64,000 bases of DNA from Forficula auricularia (Eukaryota > Arthropoda > Insecta > Dermaptera > Forficulidae): assembly GCA_024734495.1 (NCBI GenBank), contig JALMQS010000128.1:25336711-25400710 (forward strand). The letters are read 5' to 3'. Of the stretch, positions 46,583 to 58,672 are shown one piece after another. Below the pieces are notes generated by a model. That model did not search any database, was not told where the DNA came from, and saw only the letters and a program-made list of their open reading frames with translations. Made by a program: the position numbers and the translations under genes. Numbering within the stretch: position 1 is the stretch's first letter; each line of letters begins with the position of its first letter.

Positions 46583-48605
46583 GTGGCGTAGCCAGAAAAT
46601 TTTTAATGGGAGGGGTCAATCCACAAAGCAAAATATATAATGGGAATTTTTTTATTAAGGTAGTTGTTTCGCGACAATACTAGCAAAAAGTTAATACTAG
46701 AGTATATAGAACAGACAATAAGGTTCATAGTTCATAAGCCCAAAACTTTTTGCTGTTTATGTACAAATTCTAGCCAATCCCGTGCTCGTTTGACAAATCT
46801 GTCACCATTGTAAGAGATTGAATATTTTTATATTAAAATGACAGATAAAATACATTTTAAATTTCTATAAAAATCGTTTTGTTATTTTTTAACAAATGTA
46901 ATCAACGCCTACGTTACACCTTATGAAAATTATAATTTTGAAAAAATCTAGTGCATGATACTCTTTCGCTGGTTAAATAAAATGCGCTGTTGCCAAATTG
47001 TTTTTAGTCTAAATTTTTTTTATACATTTTTCTTTATTTATTCCTTATTATCTCAGAAACTGTGTTTTAACTATGAATCAAAATTGACTTAAAATATGTA
47101 TTGGTTATTGTTTAATGTTGGTTTAGTTTTTTATAACAATGGTAAGAAGGGATTCTTAATTATAATTAAATATGTATGTAATTTTTCCGATATCCCGTAT
47201 AGTGCAATGTTAAAGAGCATGTAAAACTCGATTTTTGAAATTTAATATCTCCGGAACTGTATTGTTCATAAATTTCGTTTTCCCACCAATCGATGCAGGA
47301 GTATTTAAATAATCTGTCTAAATTTCAAAAAAATCCTAAGAAAACGCATTTGGCGGAACAACTACCTTAAAAAGATAAATTGTGTCTTTACTCGGAAAGT
47401 TTTGGGGTAATTTCTTCGACCCTTTATGTTTTTGGATGTGCTGAATCTTAACCTGAGGTTTGCTAACAAAATTTCGGAACATTGTCAAAAAAATGCAAAA
47501 AAAAGTACAAAATTCTCAATTTTGTTGCGGTTTTTTGCTTATAACTCGAAAAATATCAACTTTTCGTAAATAATCTTCCGATTCAAAATCAATGAAAGTT
47601 CATAAAATTTTTTACAAATTTTATCATTTAGGTTTTTTTCCCAATCACCCGTTCGGGCTCAAGATCTAGTTGAAAATTGGCGTATTTTTTCTCTTCCGCA
47701 AATCTCAAAAACTCGCACTTTTTTCGACTTTTATCCCATTTTGACCATGAAAGAACATGTTTTCGGCAAAGACCTCTGTATAAATTTTTAAACTAGATTA
47801 AATTTGATACAATTTAAATAAAGTTTCATCTTAATTAGATAATGGTAACCCGTGCCGCAATGAGGTTGAAGTATGAAAAACTGTAATTTTTTGCAAAAAA
47901 TCGTAGTTTTTCCTTCATAAAATGAAAACCACTCATCCTAGATACTTAATTTTGTCTAATTCTCTAGGAAATTTTATTGACTTGAACGTTTACTTGGACC
48001 ACTTTTTTGATAAAACTCTTAGATTTATAGATACCCAGTATTTTCCTGTCTGAGAAAAAACCTAAATCATGAAACTTGTAGGAAATTTTATGAACTTTCA
48101 TTTTGAATCGGAAGGTTATTTATGAAAAGTTAATAGTTTTTGAGTTATAAGCAAAAAATGAGATTTTTTACCTTTTTGACAAGTTGTTCCATCACGAAAT
48201 TTTGTTAGCAAATCTCAGATTCGGATTAAACATACCAAAAAACATATAAGATCAAGAAATCAAAACTACCCCAAAACTTTCCCGCGAAGGGCTCTTTAGA
48301 GAAAAATTTAACTGGACTAAAAAGGTACTTCAAGAAATTAAAAAAGAACATAATTCTTGATTAAACATATGAAATATATTTAATTACAGTTAGTTTGGTA
48401 TAAGAAACGGTTTGTCGTTACTATTACTCATCCCATGAGCCCTACCCTGGGGGGGGGGGGGGGGCTTCTGACCTAAAAAAGAACATAATTCTTGATAAAA
48501 CCTGAAATATATTTAATTACAGTTTGTTTGCTATAAGAAACGGTTTGTCGTTGCCGTTACTCATCCCATGAGCTCTGCCCTTGGGGGGGGGGGGGCTACG
48601 CCTCT
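46581..48605. mobile_element. hAT-type element, second copy, with nested insertion
   Basis: Ends AGTGGCGTAGCC and GGCTACGCCTCTG match 7643-8970; the interior shares TTTCGG(A)ACATTGTC and GTTCGGGCTCAAG wording. Flanks are ATATATA-like on both sides, so the duplication is only probable. It carries a TTAA-flanked element (46659-47366) and two G-runs with repeated AAAAAAGAACATAATTCTTG near 48455-48490. Confidence 0.8.
46659..47366. mobile_element. TTAA-flanked element family P2b, copy 1, nested in a hAT
   Basis: TTAA at 46655-46658 and 47367-47370; ends GGTAGTTGTTTCGCGACAAT and GGAACAACTACC. It is inserted inside the hAT-type element 46581-48605, so it is younger than that element. The inverted copy is at 62194-62852. 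Confidence 0.85.
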
Positions 48606-48864
48606 GCATATATATTTGTTTTTAGTATTCACTGAATACCTTTGTGGCAACTAGAATTTACTGATGTTGGTTGAGTTTGGTTCAAAGTAAAGCAAAGAAA
48701 ATTTTGAAATTTTTTATTAATAAATTAGGAAAAGGGTGGTCCTCATCAAGGGATGAATTTCCATTACATTTTATCTAGATTATTAGGAGATTTATTACAT
48801 TTTATTTCGTAAGATAAGCAATGAGTTGATAAATCGTCTCAAATATTTACTTTTTGCTTTGACC

Positions 48865-48893
48865 CTGAAGAAGGAGAGAAAAAGTCCCCGAAA
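48865..48893 (+). other. Hammerhead-core-like motif
   Basis: CTGAAGA, a short GGA/TCC stem with extra bases, GAAA then CGTCGG. It belongs to the same wording as 49717-50140 but lies alone, about 140 bp upstream of a laminin exon. Confidence 0.4.
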
Positions 48894-49036
48894 CGTCGGA
48901 AATTGAATAAAAGTTAATAATTTAATGGACTGTCTTTCATTAAAACCTACTTATTTCGCTTACCAGTCCGTAGTTTCTAAAGAAAATAAATAAAATTATT
49001 TACTTTTTGTATTTTTTAATCGAATTTTTCATTCAG

Positions 49037-49284
49037 GGTTCGAACGGAGTCCGCCTGGCATCCGGCGAGTCCGCTTACAACGGTCGTCAAGCATCAATTT
49101 CAATTCCATTATCAGAAGAATATTGGTATCTTTTGGATGAAGATTTAGATGATATCCCAGCCTCTCCGTCGCCACCCTTATTTAAAGGACCAACGGCCAC
49201 CAGAGCTCTCATAATGAGTGTCCTAGCTGATCTAAAATATCTCATGTTGAGAGGTCGATTTCATACCGATCAAATTGAAGCAAG
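49037..49284 (+). CDS. wb: Laminin alpha exon: middle and end of L4 module
   Basis: AG at 49035-49036 precedes the exon and GTAACC at 49285 follows. It begins in phase 0 (GSNGVRLAS) and ends after 82 codons plus two bases. LSEEYW, then TRALIMSVLADLKYLMLRGRF, correspond to RREFMTVLANLKRVLLQITY of L4, the amphipathic segment ahead of the final strand. An internal stretch EDLDDIPASPSPP is low in similarity and probably a surface loop. The frame joins the next exon through a split Ser codon. Confidence 0.9.
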
Positions 49285-51898
49285 GTAACCATTTTTTTTT
49301 TTGAATTGGCATTGTTATGCTTTTTGTGAATATAATGTATAATTCTTTAAGCTGTAATTTTGCATTCTTTTTTCTTATTTATCCGGACATCCAGAATCAG
49401 ATTAAGTAAATTAACATGTTAAGCTACATTTTTTTTTTTAAAAATTAACATTTTTTTTCCTGGAAGAGCAGATTAGGTAGGCACTATCAAAGAAATTTAT
49501 ATTAAAAAATATACAAATATTTGTATAGTTTGCGAATTTCCTTACAATCTACCTAGGTACCTTACAATATACTAAAAAAATGTATGCCCCTATACTGAAA
49601 AAGGAAACGAAATTTGTATTTATTTTTAAACAAAGTAATCCCTGTCTTTTGAGATCTCAACTAAAAGGATTCTGTGAAAAAGCATGCCAAGTTAGAAAAA
49701 GTAGTAAAAATCTGTAATTGGATGTTGATGAAGGCAGTCCACGGTGGTTGTAAAAAATAAGACTATAATGGTTTTATTATTTTACATTTATTTGTTAAAC
49801 CGATGTTTCGGAGATTTATTCTCTCTTCTTCAGGGTAACAAAAAGTCAATGAAAGTAGTTCAAATCATAATTACTTCCTGTCTCCTTTGACAATGCCAAA
49901 GAAAAATTGCTTTTTTCTATTCGAGATGAAAAAATTTTATAATGTTTTTTTGGCATTGTCAAAGGAGACAGGAAGTAATTATGATTTGAACTACTTTCAT
50001 TGACTTTTTGTTACCCTGAAGAAGGAGAGAATAAATCTCCGAAACGTCGGTTTAACAAATAAATGTAAAATAATAAAACCATTATAGTCTTATTTTTTTA
50101 CAACCACAGTGGACTCGCCTTCATCAACATCCAATTAAATATTTATACCAGTCCGTCTCCTAAACAAAAACGCTATCAAGTAGTAAAAATCTACTGTGCA
50201 GCAAAAGTTATATTCGCCAAGAATAATTAAGTTGAGAAAATAGTAGTTTCAATTAAAATACAATTTTTCCATTTTGAATGACAATCTAAATTTATGGAAT
50301 CTAAATTTTTAATTTAGATTATTTTCATGAAACTTGACTGGTCACGAATTTAGTTCATTAACAATTACAGTATAATTCGTAAGCCAAGTTTCATTAAAAT
50401 AATCTAAATTAAAAATTTAGAATCCATAAATTTAGATTGTCATTCAAAATGGAAAGAATATATTTTAATTGAAACTACAATTTTCTCAACTTAATTATTC
50501 TTGGCGAATATAACTTGGCTACTCACTAGATTTCACTACTTTTTCTAACTTGGCCTGTTTTTTCACAGAATGTTTTGGTTGAGATTTCTCTGCTTTTTGT
50601 AAGCTACGTGAAAAGCAAGAATATGGAAACAAAATTTGGTTGAGTTTGGTCCAAAGGGCTAGAATTTTTATTTTTGACCCCCCTCCCATTTTGGATGGTT
50701 TGGTTTTTGTATTTCTAGCCTTCAAGGGGCCCATAGAATATATATATAAAATTTGGTTGAGTTTGGTCCAACGGGTTAGAATTTTCATTTTTGACCCTCC
50801 CCCTCATTTTGAAGGGGTTGAAAGTTTGGATTTTCGGAATTTTTCCTTTGTTTGTGTCACAAACTCTACTAGCAGGCGAAATTTCTGGAATGATTAGAAG
50901 TATCCTATAGGTTTTGATGACCTGTCAGTCAGTGGCAAAATTAGCTATTTTCTCAGGTCCATATCTCAGTATCTATTTAAGCTATATTATTGAAATTTGG
51001 TACTCTCTTCAAGATGAATTACATGTTTAATTTATATAATTATATGTGTTTAATTTTAGCATTGTATCTCAAATGGTTTCCGAGCTGCAGGGGGGGGGTC
51101 GAAATTGCCTCGAAATGGTTCGTGTAAATAGCGTACAGCGTGTATGGCCAAGGCAAGCCGTTTGAAAATAGTATTCACTTTTATTCAAAAAGGTAAACAT
51201 TTCTCCAGGAAAGTCAAAAATAATTCTCAAACCATATCTAACAGTTCGATATATAGAGATTTTATTCACTATACAGAAACTATTAATGAAAATTCAAGGT
51301 TCCTGAAAAAAGTTCGATATTTAGAGATTTTTGATATTTGGGAGTTCAAATATATTTAAATTGGCTTAATATATTATTATTATTATTATTATTATTAAAT
51401 TGTTATCATTTTGAGGCTCTCTTTCAACTAGAGTCCCCCGGGAGTCGAAGGGTTTCGCTATACGTTAAAAAGTCACTGGTTTATGTTATTCTTCTTCTTT
51501 AAGTGCCATATCAGGTCTCCCTGACGTTTCCACACCTCTCCACATATACCTGGTACCTGTGCTGAGTGTGTTTAGCTGTTTTACGGGACCTCCTTTTTAA
51601 CGCCGGTTCCGAACGGCTAGTTTGGAGAGGTTGACTAGGCAATTATACTCTTGGTAGTTTGCCATTGTTTTAAGTTATTACATATGTAAAAGATAAAATT
51701 TAAGAAGAGCTTTAGTTTCATCTACTAAACTCTTCACTTAGCAATCTATTTGTTATCTTAAACATAATATGAAAAATTTAGCTACATTTCCTATATAATA
51801 TAATATTTGTTATCTTAAACATAATATGAAAAATTTAGCTACATTTCCTATATAATATATAAAAATATATAAATTGATGAGTTTTGTAAATGTTTTAG
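49285..51898. other. Laminin intron 7
   Basis: Dominated by nested foldbacks (49640-50600). Then come family T-like sub-repeats (50630-50830, ACCCCC words), an unrecognised stretch with a G8 run (50930-51360), a (TTA)n tract (51365-51397) and a 66-bp direct duplication near 51750-51860 (TATTTGTTATCTTAAACATA). Confidence 0.7.
49640..50600. repeat. Nested foldback complex with two facing hammerhead-like cores
   Basis: The outer arms 49651-49710 and 50520-50592 are inverted (TCAACTAAAAGGATTCTGTG). Inside are a near-perfect palindrome 49717-50140 (arms about 195 bp; core on minus at 49833-49806 and plus at 50016-50044: CTGAAGA, GGAGA/TCTCC stem, GAAAC) and a second palindrome 50203-50520. Confidence 0.8.
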
Positions 51899-52139
51899 CT
51901 TGGAATCGGTGAGCTGGCCAATCGGAGACATATCGCAAAATGCCGCAGGAGCGACTGGAGGCGGCGGAGCTGTGGAGCATTGTCTCTGCCCTCCAGGATA
52001 TGAAGGTCTTTCTTGTGAGTCGTGTAGCTATGGCTATGTGCCTGTCCCGAGTGACGATACGCCATCCAGGAGGAAATGCCATAAATGCGAATGCAATGGA
52101 CATGCCAAGTCATGTGATCCACTCACAGGACAATGCTCG
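51899..52139 (+). CDS. wb: Laminin alpha exon: end of L4, second half of split LE, start of next LE
   Basis: TTTTAG ends at 51898; the donor GTGAGC starts at 52140. One base completes a split codon, then 80 codons follow. LESVSW corresponds to VNLESA at the end of L4; a Gly/Ala-rich loop follows (AAGATGGGGAVEHC). CLCPPGYEGLSCESC is the LE half that resumes after L4, almost identical in pattern to alpha-2 CQCPPGYTGSSCESC, and CECNGHAKSCDPLTGQC opens the next LE. This order fixes the L4 as inserted between two halves of one LE repeat, as in alpha-1/2 chains. Confidence 0.94.
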
Positions 52140-52312
52140 GTGAGCTTTTAAATCTATTTTCATAAATAAATAAGTCTTTTATAAAAACACTCACGTTTTC
52201 AAGTTGAGTAGGTACAGACAGAGGCGGACCGCGAATTATGGGACCCTGGGCTTTGGGGGCCTACCTAATTAATCAAACTAATTGCCATTTTGTCAAAAAA
52301 CTGTTTTCTATA

Positions 52313-53221
52313 AGGTGCACAAATATGTTTCCGCCGTTTGACAAAGTTGGTCCCACCAGTAAGTTATGATTAAAATTGTCAGAATTAAAACTTAATTATC
52401 GTAAGGTTGTATATTTGTCAACAACATAACCTTGAAATCTTAGTGAATTTTCATCAGTATATTGTATTCTTTTTGTTTACGAAAATGTCGAGCCGAATAA
52501 GCGTCATTTGCGGGAACATTTGATTTAATTCTTCAATTTGAAAAAATCTGCAGCTGAGGCGCATCCATTGACTTGTAGAAGCATATGGTGAGGACTGCCT
52601 TTAGTGAAAAAAGTTGCCGTGAGTGATTTCAAAAGTTTAAGAAGGATGAATTTGACATCGAAGACAAAGACAGTAGCGGAAGGCCGAAAGTGTACGAAGA
52701 TGCGGAATTGAAAGCATTATCAGACTAAGATTCGTGCCAAACTCTAGAAGAACTTGCAGATATATTAGGAGTGACTCAACAAGCAATTTCACATCGGTTG
52801 AAATCATTGGGAATGATTCAAAAACAAGGAAATTGGGTTCCATATGAAATGACGCCGAGAAACGTTCAACGCCGATTTTCCACAAAACCGGTCAAAATCT
52901 ATTTGGAAACACTCAATCGGGAAGTCTTACCCCCACCCGCTACATTCACCAGACATTGCTTCTTCTGATTTTCGATCGATGGTGCATGGCCTGTCTAAGC
53001 AGCCCTTCACATCATATGAAGAGATACCGAAAATTGGGTTGATTCGTGGATAGCCTCAAAAGATGAAGAATTCTTCTGAAGCGGAATCAGTATGCTGCCA
53101 GAAAGATGGGAAAATGTAGTGGCAAGGGATGGGCAATACTTTAATAAAACTTAAGGTTTCGTTCTTTCACAATAAATGTCCAATTTTTGATTAAAAACGG
53201 CGGAAACATATTTGTACACCT
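52313..53221 (+). pseudogene. mariner transposon, internally deleted
   Basis: Terminal inverted repeats AGGTGCACAAATATGTTTCC and, inverted, AAGGTGTACAAATATGTTTC are flanked by TA. Transposase remnants: FKKDEFDIEDKDSSGRPK, then LEELADILGVTQQAISHRLK (helix-turn-helix) and GNWVPYEMTPRNVQRR. The frame then jumps to NREVLP...PYSPD and SSDF near the C-terminus, so the catalytic middle is missing. In-frame stops are present. 909 bp against about 1.3 kb for a full mariner. Confidence 0.92.
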
Positions 53222-53498
53222 TATAATGATGTATAGGGAATAGGAAAAAATTAAGACATTATTTAATATGACCTAGATACACAAACAGCAACTGTAAGAC
53301 ATTATTGCATAAGAAATTAACAGGTTATGTGTAGTTATGTTATATAAATTATAAAGCAACCTTCTTCATTTCTGCGCTGCAAATTCCTTTATTTATTCAT
53401 CACATTGTAAGTCCTTTGTTAAATCACAATTTATGGAAAGAACTGATAAATAATTTAGTCGATTGTTCGAAATTGTTGTCCTATATTTGTTTTCTATA

Positions 53499-54014
53499 CA
53501 GGGTGTTTCAGGAGGAATAGTAAATATTTTAGGAGGTGGTAGTATAGACGAATTTCAATAAAAAATGCCATATAACATGTGTCCAATTTTTATCGACTAC
53601 AGAGATACAGCTGAGTTCAATGTATTTTCCTTTCGTATCTTGGTACACTGGTTGCTATGTGTTGCTATGGGCGTATTTATCGAATGTCAGTAGTGAAGTC
53701 AGTTGTGAAGTTGTGCTTTAGCTTACATTGTGATTTGTTGGCCAAGTCTACTCTACTGTAGCGTGTAAACATCCCGCACGTATTTGCAGAGTATGCCAAT
53801 ATGGCATCTAGCAGATTCATGAGTGTTTACTCGTGTGTTCAATACACTGCGTGACACTGGTACTGTGCCGAGCACTCATATTGCATCTGAATTGAACTCA
53901 GCTGTATCTCTGTACGCAATAAAAATTGGACACATGTTTTATGGCATTTTTTTGTTGCAATTCGTCTATACTACCACCTGCTAAAATATTTACTATTCCT
54001 CCTGAAACACCCTG
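53499..54014. mobile_element. Foldback MITE, CAGGGTGTTTCAGGAGGAAT ends
   Basis: The arms 53499-53620 and 53895-54014 are complementary, and TATA flanks the ends. Wording inside (ACAGCTGAGTTCAATG against its inverse) is well preserved. Confidence 0.83.
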
Positions 54015-54346
54015 TATACTCCATTTTAATTCGCAATATTGTCCATTGTCTTCAATGGGGGCTGGGGAGCCCTTTATTATATATCCACGGGGCACTTAGC
54101 TGCAGCCCAAAAAGCCCATATATAGCCTGGGTACAGATAGAAATGGGAATGGGATAAGAAATTTGTTTTGTTTGCTTATATAATAACCTGAAATATATTA
54201 TATCAAAACAAAAGAAACTCATAAAATATATTTGTTTTATTTAAGTGAAATTTACCTAGTAGTTTAATCAAGTCTTATTTAAAATGTTTCATTTAGAACC
54301 AACACCAAATTCTTTAAAAATTATTCTTGCTTTTGGTTTGTTTTAG

Positions 54347-54567
54347 GAATGTCAACACAATACAACTGGCGTCGGTTGTAGTGAATGTATCGTAGGCTTT
54401 TACGGTGAGCCAAGGCGTGGATTGGCAACCGATTGCCGTCCTTGTGCTTGTCCTTTAGACACAAAAGAAAACAATTACAGTCCAACATGCCGACTTGCTG
54501 ACAATTCGCCTGATGATTATATTTGTACGGCGTGTGCGCCAGGACACGCAGGGGCCAAATGTGAAAG
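54347..54567 (+). CDS. wb: Laminin alpha exon: LE repeats of domain III
   Basis: The acceptor is TTTTAG ending at 54346 and the donor GTAAAT at 54568. It has 73 codons plus two bases. ECQHNTTGVGCSEC continues the LE begun by the previous exon, GFYGEPRRG matches GFYGEPTKG, and CRPCACPLDTKENNYSPTC matches the distinctive CQPCACPLNIPSNNFSPTC of alpha-1/2 chains. CTACAPGHAGAKCER ends at a codon split with the next exon. This exon is the best single support for the alpha-1/2 assignment. Confidence 0.95.
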
Positions 54568-54639
54568 GTAAATAGTCTACATTTTTAATTCTAGAGCTTT
54601 AATATATAAAACAATTGTATATAGCGACTTATGTCTGCC

Positions 54640-54804
54640 CGAGGGGTGTACCGCCACCTAATATCTTGTACACCTACTTCCACTTCCAATTTCATTTCCA
54701 AGTAGAAGACAATGGATGAAGGGGCATTATCTAATTAATTCCAAAATAATTCCGCATAATTCCAAAGAGGTGTACACCTAATTCCAATCGCAGTTCACCC
54801 CTCG
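54640..54804. mobile_element. 165-bp MITE with 8-bp target duplication, relative of the minisatellite
   Basis: Ends CGAGGGGTG and CACCCCTCG; flanked by TGTCTGCC at 54632-54639 and 54805-54812. The interior has a few CTTCCA/ATTCCA units and GGTGTACACCTAATTCCAAT, the same wording that borders the array at 22702-23186. An 8-bp duplication suggests hAT-type mobilisation. Confidence 0.82.
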
Positions 54805-57489
54805 TGTCTGCCTAATATATTAGATTAAATAAAAAATAAAATTTTCATATTCCTACGATATAGACGACTTTTCCATATTATTAAAATAGGACCATTAACG
54901 CGTTTTTCTTTAAATACAATACATTCTTCGAAAACTTAAATGACAATGTAATTTACATTCTTCAAAGTGTTTTTGTCCCACATTTGACCTATACATATTT
55001 ACAATAATTTCGACAAATATTTTTTTAAATTGATTTATAGGAATTCAGTAGATGGTATCGGATACCACTAGTGGACCATCATTAGTAGTAAATATCGTTA
55101 ATAAAATACATCTCATCTTATTGAAAAATAAATATCAATGAATAATGATTGTAAAATCTAAGGAAAAAATAAATAATCATATTATCTTTTTATTATCAGT
55201 TTCCAAAAGGCAAAAACGATGTTTAATGATAGTGAAGGTGGTCAACAATTGATGATCGAAACTCTATATTTGAGATTATTAAATTAATTTAATATTTTAG
55301 TATATAAAAAACTAAAAAAATACGTTTCTTGTGGCTGAGATTGTAAGGCAAAGAAATAAAAGTGCTTAGCAACCAGGGAGAATTCGGAGTTTACTTGACG
55401 CGTGGTTCAATTAAACGCATAAATTAAACATATAAGATTCTGATATAAAAAAGTTATTAATGTTTCCATGCATATAGTGTATCGTAAGTGACTACAAAAA
55501 ATTGAAAATAACAGTGTTACAGAGATGAAAATATTTTCATTTTCAATTCGTTTAATTTCTTTTTGTTTTTGTAGTATATAAATTAGTGTTAATGTCTTAG
55601 GGTTTGTTTTAAATTATTATAAAATACACGGTTTTTATAATTTAACATTCAATACAATATATAAATCAAAAGAATCATTTTTTGATTTATTTCTTATTAA
55701 ACATTTCTTCTATTTTAGGCAAAAAAAAAACTCTAATGATTTCAAAAAAAGTGTATGAGCCTAGAGGTTATTTTCAAAATAACTGAATGTGTACCATATA
55801 TGTTTAAAAAATAAATAAATAGCTTTCTTGGTTTGAAATTTATTTTTTAATGAGAAAAAAATCCTTAAATACAAGCGCGCCTGTAAGGTATGCAAGCTCG
55901 AAGACAAGAATCCGAATCGGTTGCATAATCTCTAGGCGTTCAAGAGAAACAAACAAATCTATAGAAAAAAAAACTAAAGAAGTTGAATTTTTTTTACATG
56001 GGATAAGTTAATTTTTATACGTAATTTTAAAAATATAAATTAAAAAAAAATATATTGGGAGTGTATAAATAAATGAAGTTAAGAAAGCAGGGATATCTTT
56101 TTGTATATTACTAGTTGAATGAAAACAAACAGTTGTTGCATCAAACCAGTTTTCAGATTGAAAACTCTATGATCATGATGATTTCAATTAGAAAATTTTA
56201 AGAGAGAGTATATATAAAACAAAGAAATGAAGGCGGTTAGCAACCAGTGAGAATTAGTAGTCACTTGACGTGGTTCAATTATTACTTGTATAAATAAAAC
56301 ACCATGATCTAGATATTCAAAGAATTCTATGGTTCAATGCATATAGTGTATTATCAATGACGACAAAAATTGGATATACCTATGTAATATTTATATGTTT
56401 CAGTAAAAACCCGTTTTTTAGTAAGAACGGTTTCTTACTTGTAAAACGCATTTCATTGAATACCTTTGTTGCAACTAGAGCTTAGCGATGTTGGTTGAGT
56501 TGGTTCAAAGGTCTAGAATATTCATTTTTGACCTTCCGCCTCATTTTGGGCGTTTATTTTCAAAATTTTTTAAAAGAAAATGTCAAAAATTAGAAGCAAA
56601 GTTGTAGAAGATGAATTTTTGACATTTTTGTTTAAAATTTTTTGAAAATAAACACCCGAAATAAGGCCCAAGGTTAAAAATGGAGATTCTAGAGCTTTGA
56701 ACCAAATTCAAGCAATATCAGTAAACTCTAGTTGTCATAAAGGTATTCACTGAAGCGGGATTTAACTAGTAAGAACGCGTTCTTACTAAAAAAAGAGCAA
56801 ATTTTTGAAAAATTCATATTTTTTTTTGGATTGGGTAAAAAAATTTGAAAAAATTCTGAGAAACGTTTTTGGTGGGGTAGAAAAAGATAAGAAATTTTCA
56901 GCAAAATCAAAAGGGGACGGGGTCAAAAGTGCTCGATTTGCCCTGGAAAGCGCCATATATATTATATTTATGACTATGCTTAATAATAAAAAATAGTCAA
57001 GATAGACAAATGATAAAAATAAAACTTTTCCTTCAAAATTCGACGTTTCGGCCTGATCAAATTAAATATAAAAGTAAATAAATATATAAATAATATGCGG
57101 ACCACTAGAAAGATAGAAATGCAAAAACTGGGTGCGTGGTGGGGATGGATGTGGGGGGTGCAATTGGGGGATCCAGGGGTGGGGTGAGGTGCGTGGTTTC
57201 GGGGCGATCCAGGGGCCGTCTACTATATATATTTGTATTTTTTAATTTGGTTACCATGCATCGCTCGGTGGCTCCTGGTATTTTTAATTATGTGATATGA
57301 GTAAAATTTAATTAAAAAGAAACAAAGATAAAAGTGAATAATTTAAGAAATATTAATTTACTATGTGTTACGTTTTCTAGGTCACTTGTTTCACGTGAAA
57401 TTATATATTAAATATATAGGTATTTAATATGTTTTTTTTCTTTTGTACTTAATTCCTAAAATACAATAATATAATAATAATAAAAAACA

Positions 57490-58322
57490 AGCTGACATGT
57501 TCTGATGTGGCCATTCACTTGACTTTACCATACAACCTGGCCTCTCACTTATATTTAATATTTAATAAAATTATTTATAATCATGTAGGGGAAGGGGTTA
57601 GATTTTACATTTTTAGACTCCTGGGGTCCCACTGATTATGTATACAAAATTTAGTTGAATTTGGTATACGGGCCTAGATTTTCATTTTTTGACTCAACAC
57701 CACCCCTCCCCTATTTTGGGAGGTTAGTTTTTGCATTTTTAGATTTCTGGGGTCTCAATGATTATGTATACAAAATTTGGTTGAGTTTGGTAAATGGCCA
57801 ATATTTTCATTTTTTGACCCTTTTGGGTGGTTAGTTTTTGCATTTTTAGACTTCTGGGGTCCCACTGATTATGTATACAAAATTTGGTTGAGTTTGCTCA
57901 AATGGCCTAGATTTTTAATTTTTAACCCCCCTCCACCCCCTTTAATTTTGGGTCGATATGCACCAAAATATAATCAGCTCTTAACCTCAATGGACCAAAA
58001 CTACGCCTAAAATTTGGTTTCGATATTCACACTAGTTTTTGAGCTAGTTCGTCCACAAAAATTTGGTAACGCACAGACTAACTAACAGACAGACTAACAG
58101 ACATTTTGACAAAACAATTATTATCTCGAAAAATATAATTTTTTCGATGTTCCCTTATTAGAGCTTTTTTGTAGACCGAAATGCCATGGTTTCGTTTAAT
58201 TTTTTTAATCAAAATACTTCTTTTCTACTACTTTTGAGATATTTCGAAAAAAAAGAAGGAAAAAACACACTTTTTTCATGCACGATTATAATACTTGACC
58301 ATACCCTGTATGGTAAAGTAAA
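57490..58322. repeat. Family T repeat, most complete copy
   Basis: GACATGTTCTGATGTGGCCA start, four internal ACAAAATTT(A/G)GTTGA units with T/C-rich spacers, CAGACTAACAGACATTTTGA and TTGACCATACCCTGTATGG end. Open frames here are due to low complexity. Confidence 0.78.
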
Positions 58323-58340
58323 AAATATTAGTTAGGCTTA

Positions 58341-58542
58341 GGGCCGGTTGTATGTTGCAAAGTAAATGCTTTTTACCACTAACACAGGGTAGATGGTAAA
58401 TCGAGGGACTGGGGTGGCCAATCTGATGCCAGCCACTGTCAGTGTCAGTGCCTGGCATCAGATTGGCCACTCCAGTCCCTCCATTTACCATCTACCCTGT
58501 GTTAGTGGTAAAAGCATTTACTTTGCGACATACAACCGGCCC
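58341..58542. mobile_element. PIF/Harbinger-like MITE, copy 2, intact
   Basis: GGGCCGGTTGTATGTTGCAA and its inverse end the element; TTA flanks both sides (58338-58340, 58543-58545). The palindromic interior includes GGCCAATCTGATGCCA, shared in pattern with 10984-11165. Confidence 0.87.
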
Positions 58543-58614
58543 TTAAAAATCATAAGATGGTGTCATCTATTAAATCCGATGAATGAAATATTTTTAATTA
58601 TATGTCAGAAGGGT

Positions 58615-58672
58615 TGTTTTTTACCCCCTCGGGAATCGAACCCGAGTGCCTTAGTAGAGCGTATTAGTTAGG
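58615..58672 (-). repeat. tRNA-like fragment
   Basis: The minus strand has CTCGGGTTCGATTCCCGAGG, a perfect T-arm with box B, but the rest of a cloverleaf is not evident. A weaker relative is at 13225-13290. Confidence 0.45.

Noticed and set aside
52217..54132. Larger hAT-like element enclosing the mariner and MITE, flanked by GTACAGA-like words
   Set aside because: The putative ends (CAGAGGCGGACC and GTGGCTGC-type) are not inverted repeats of each other.
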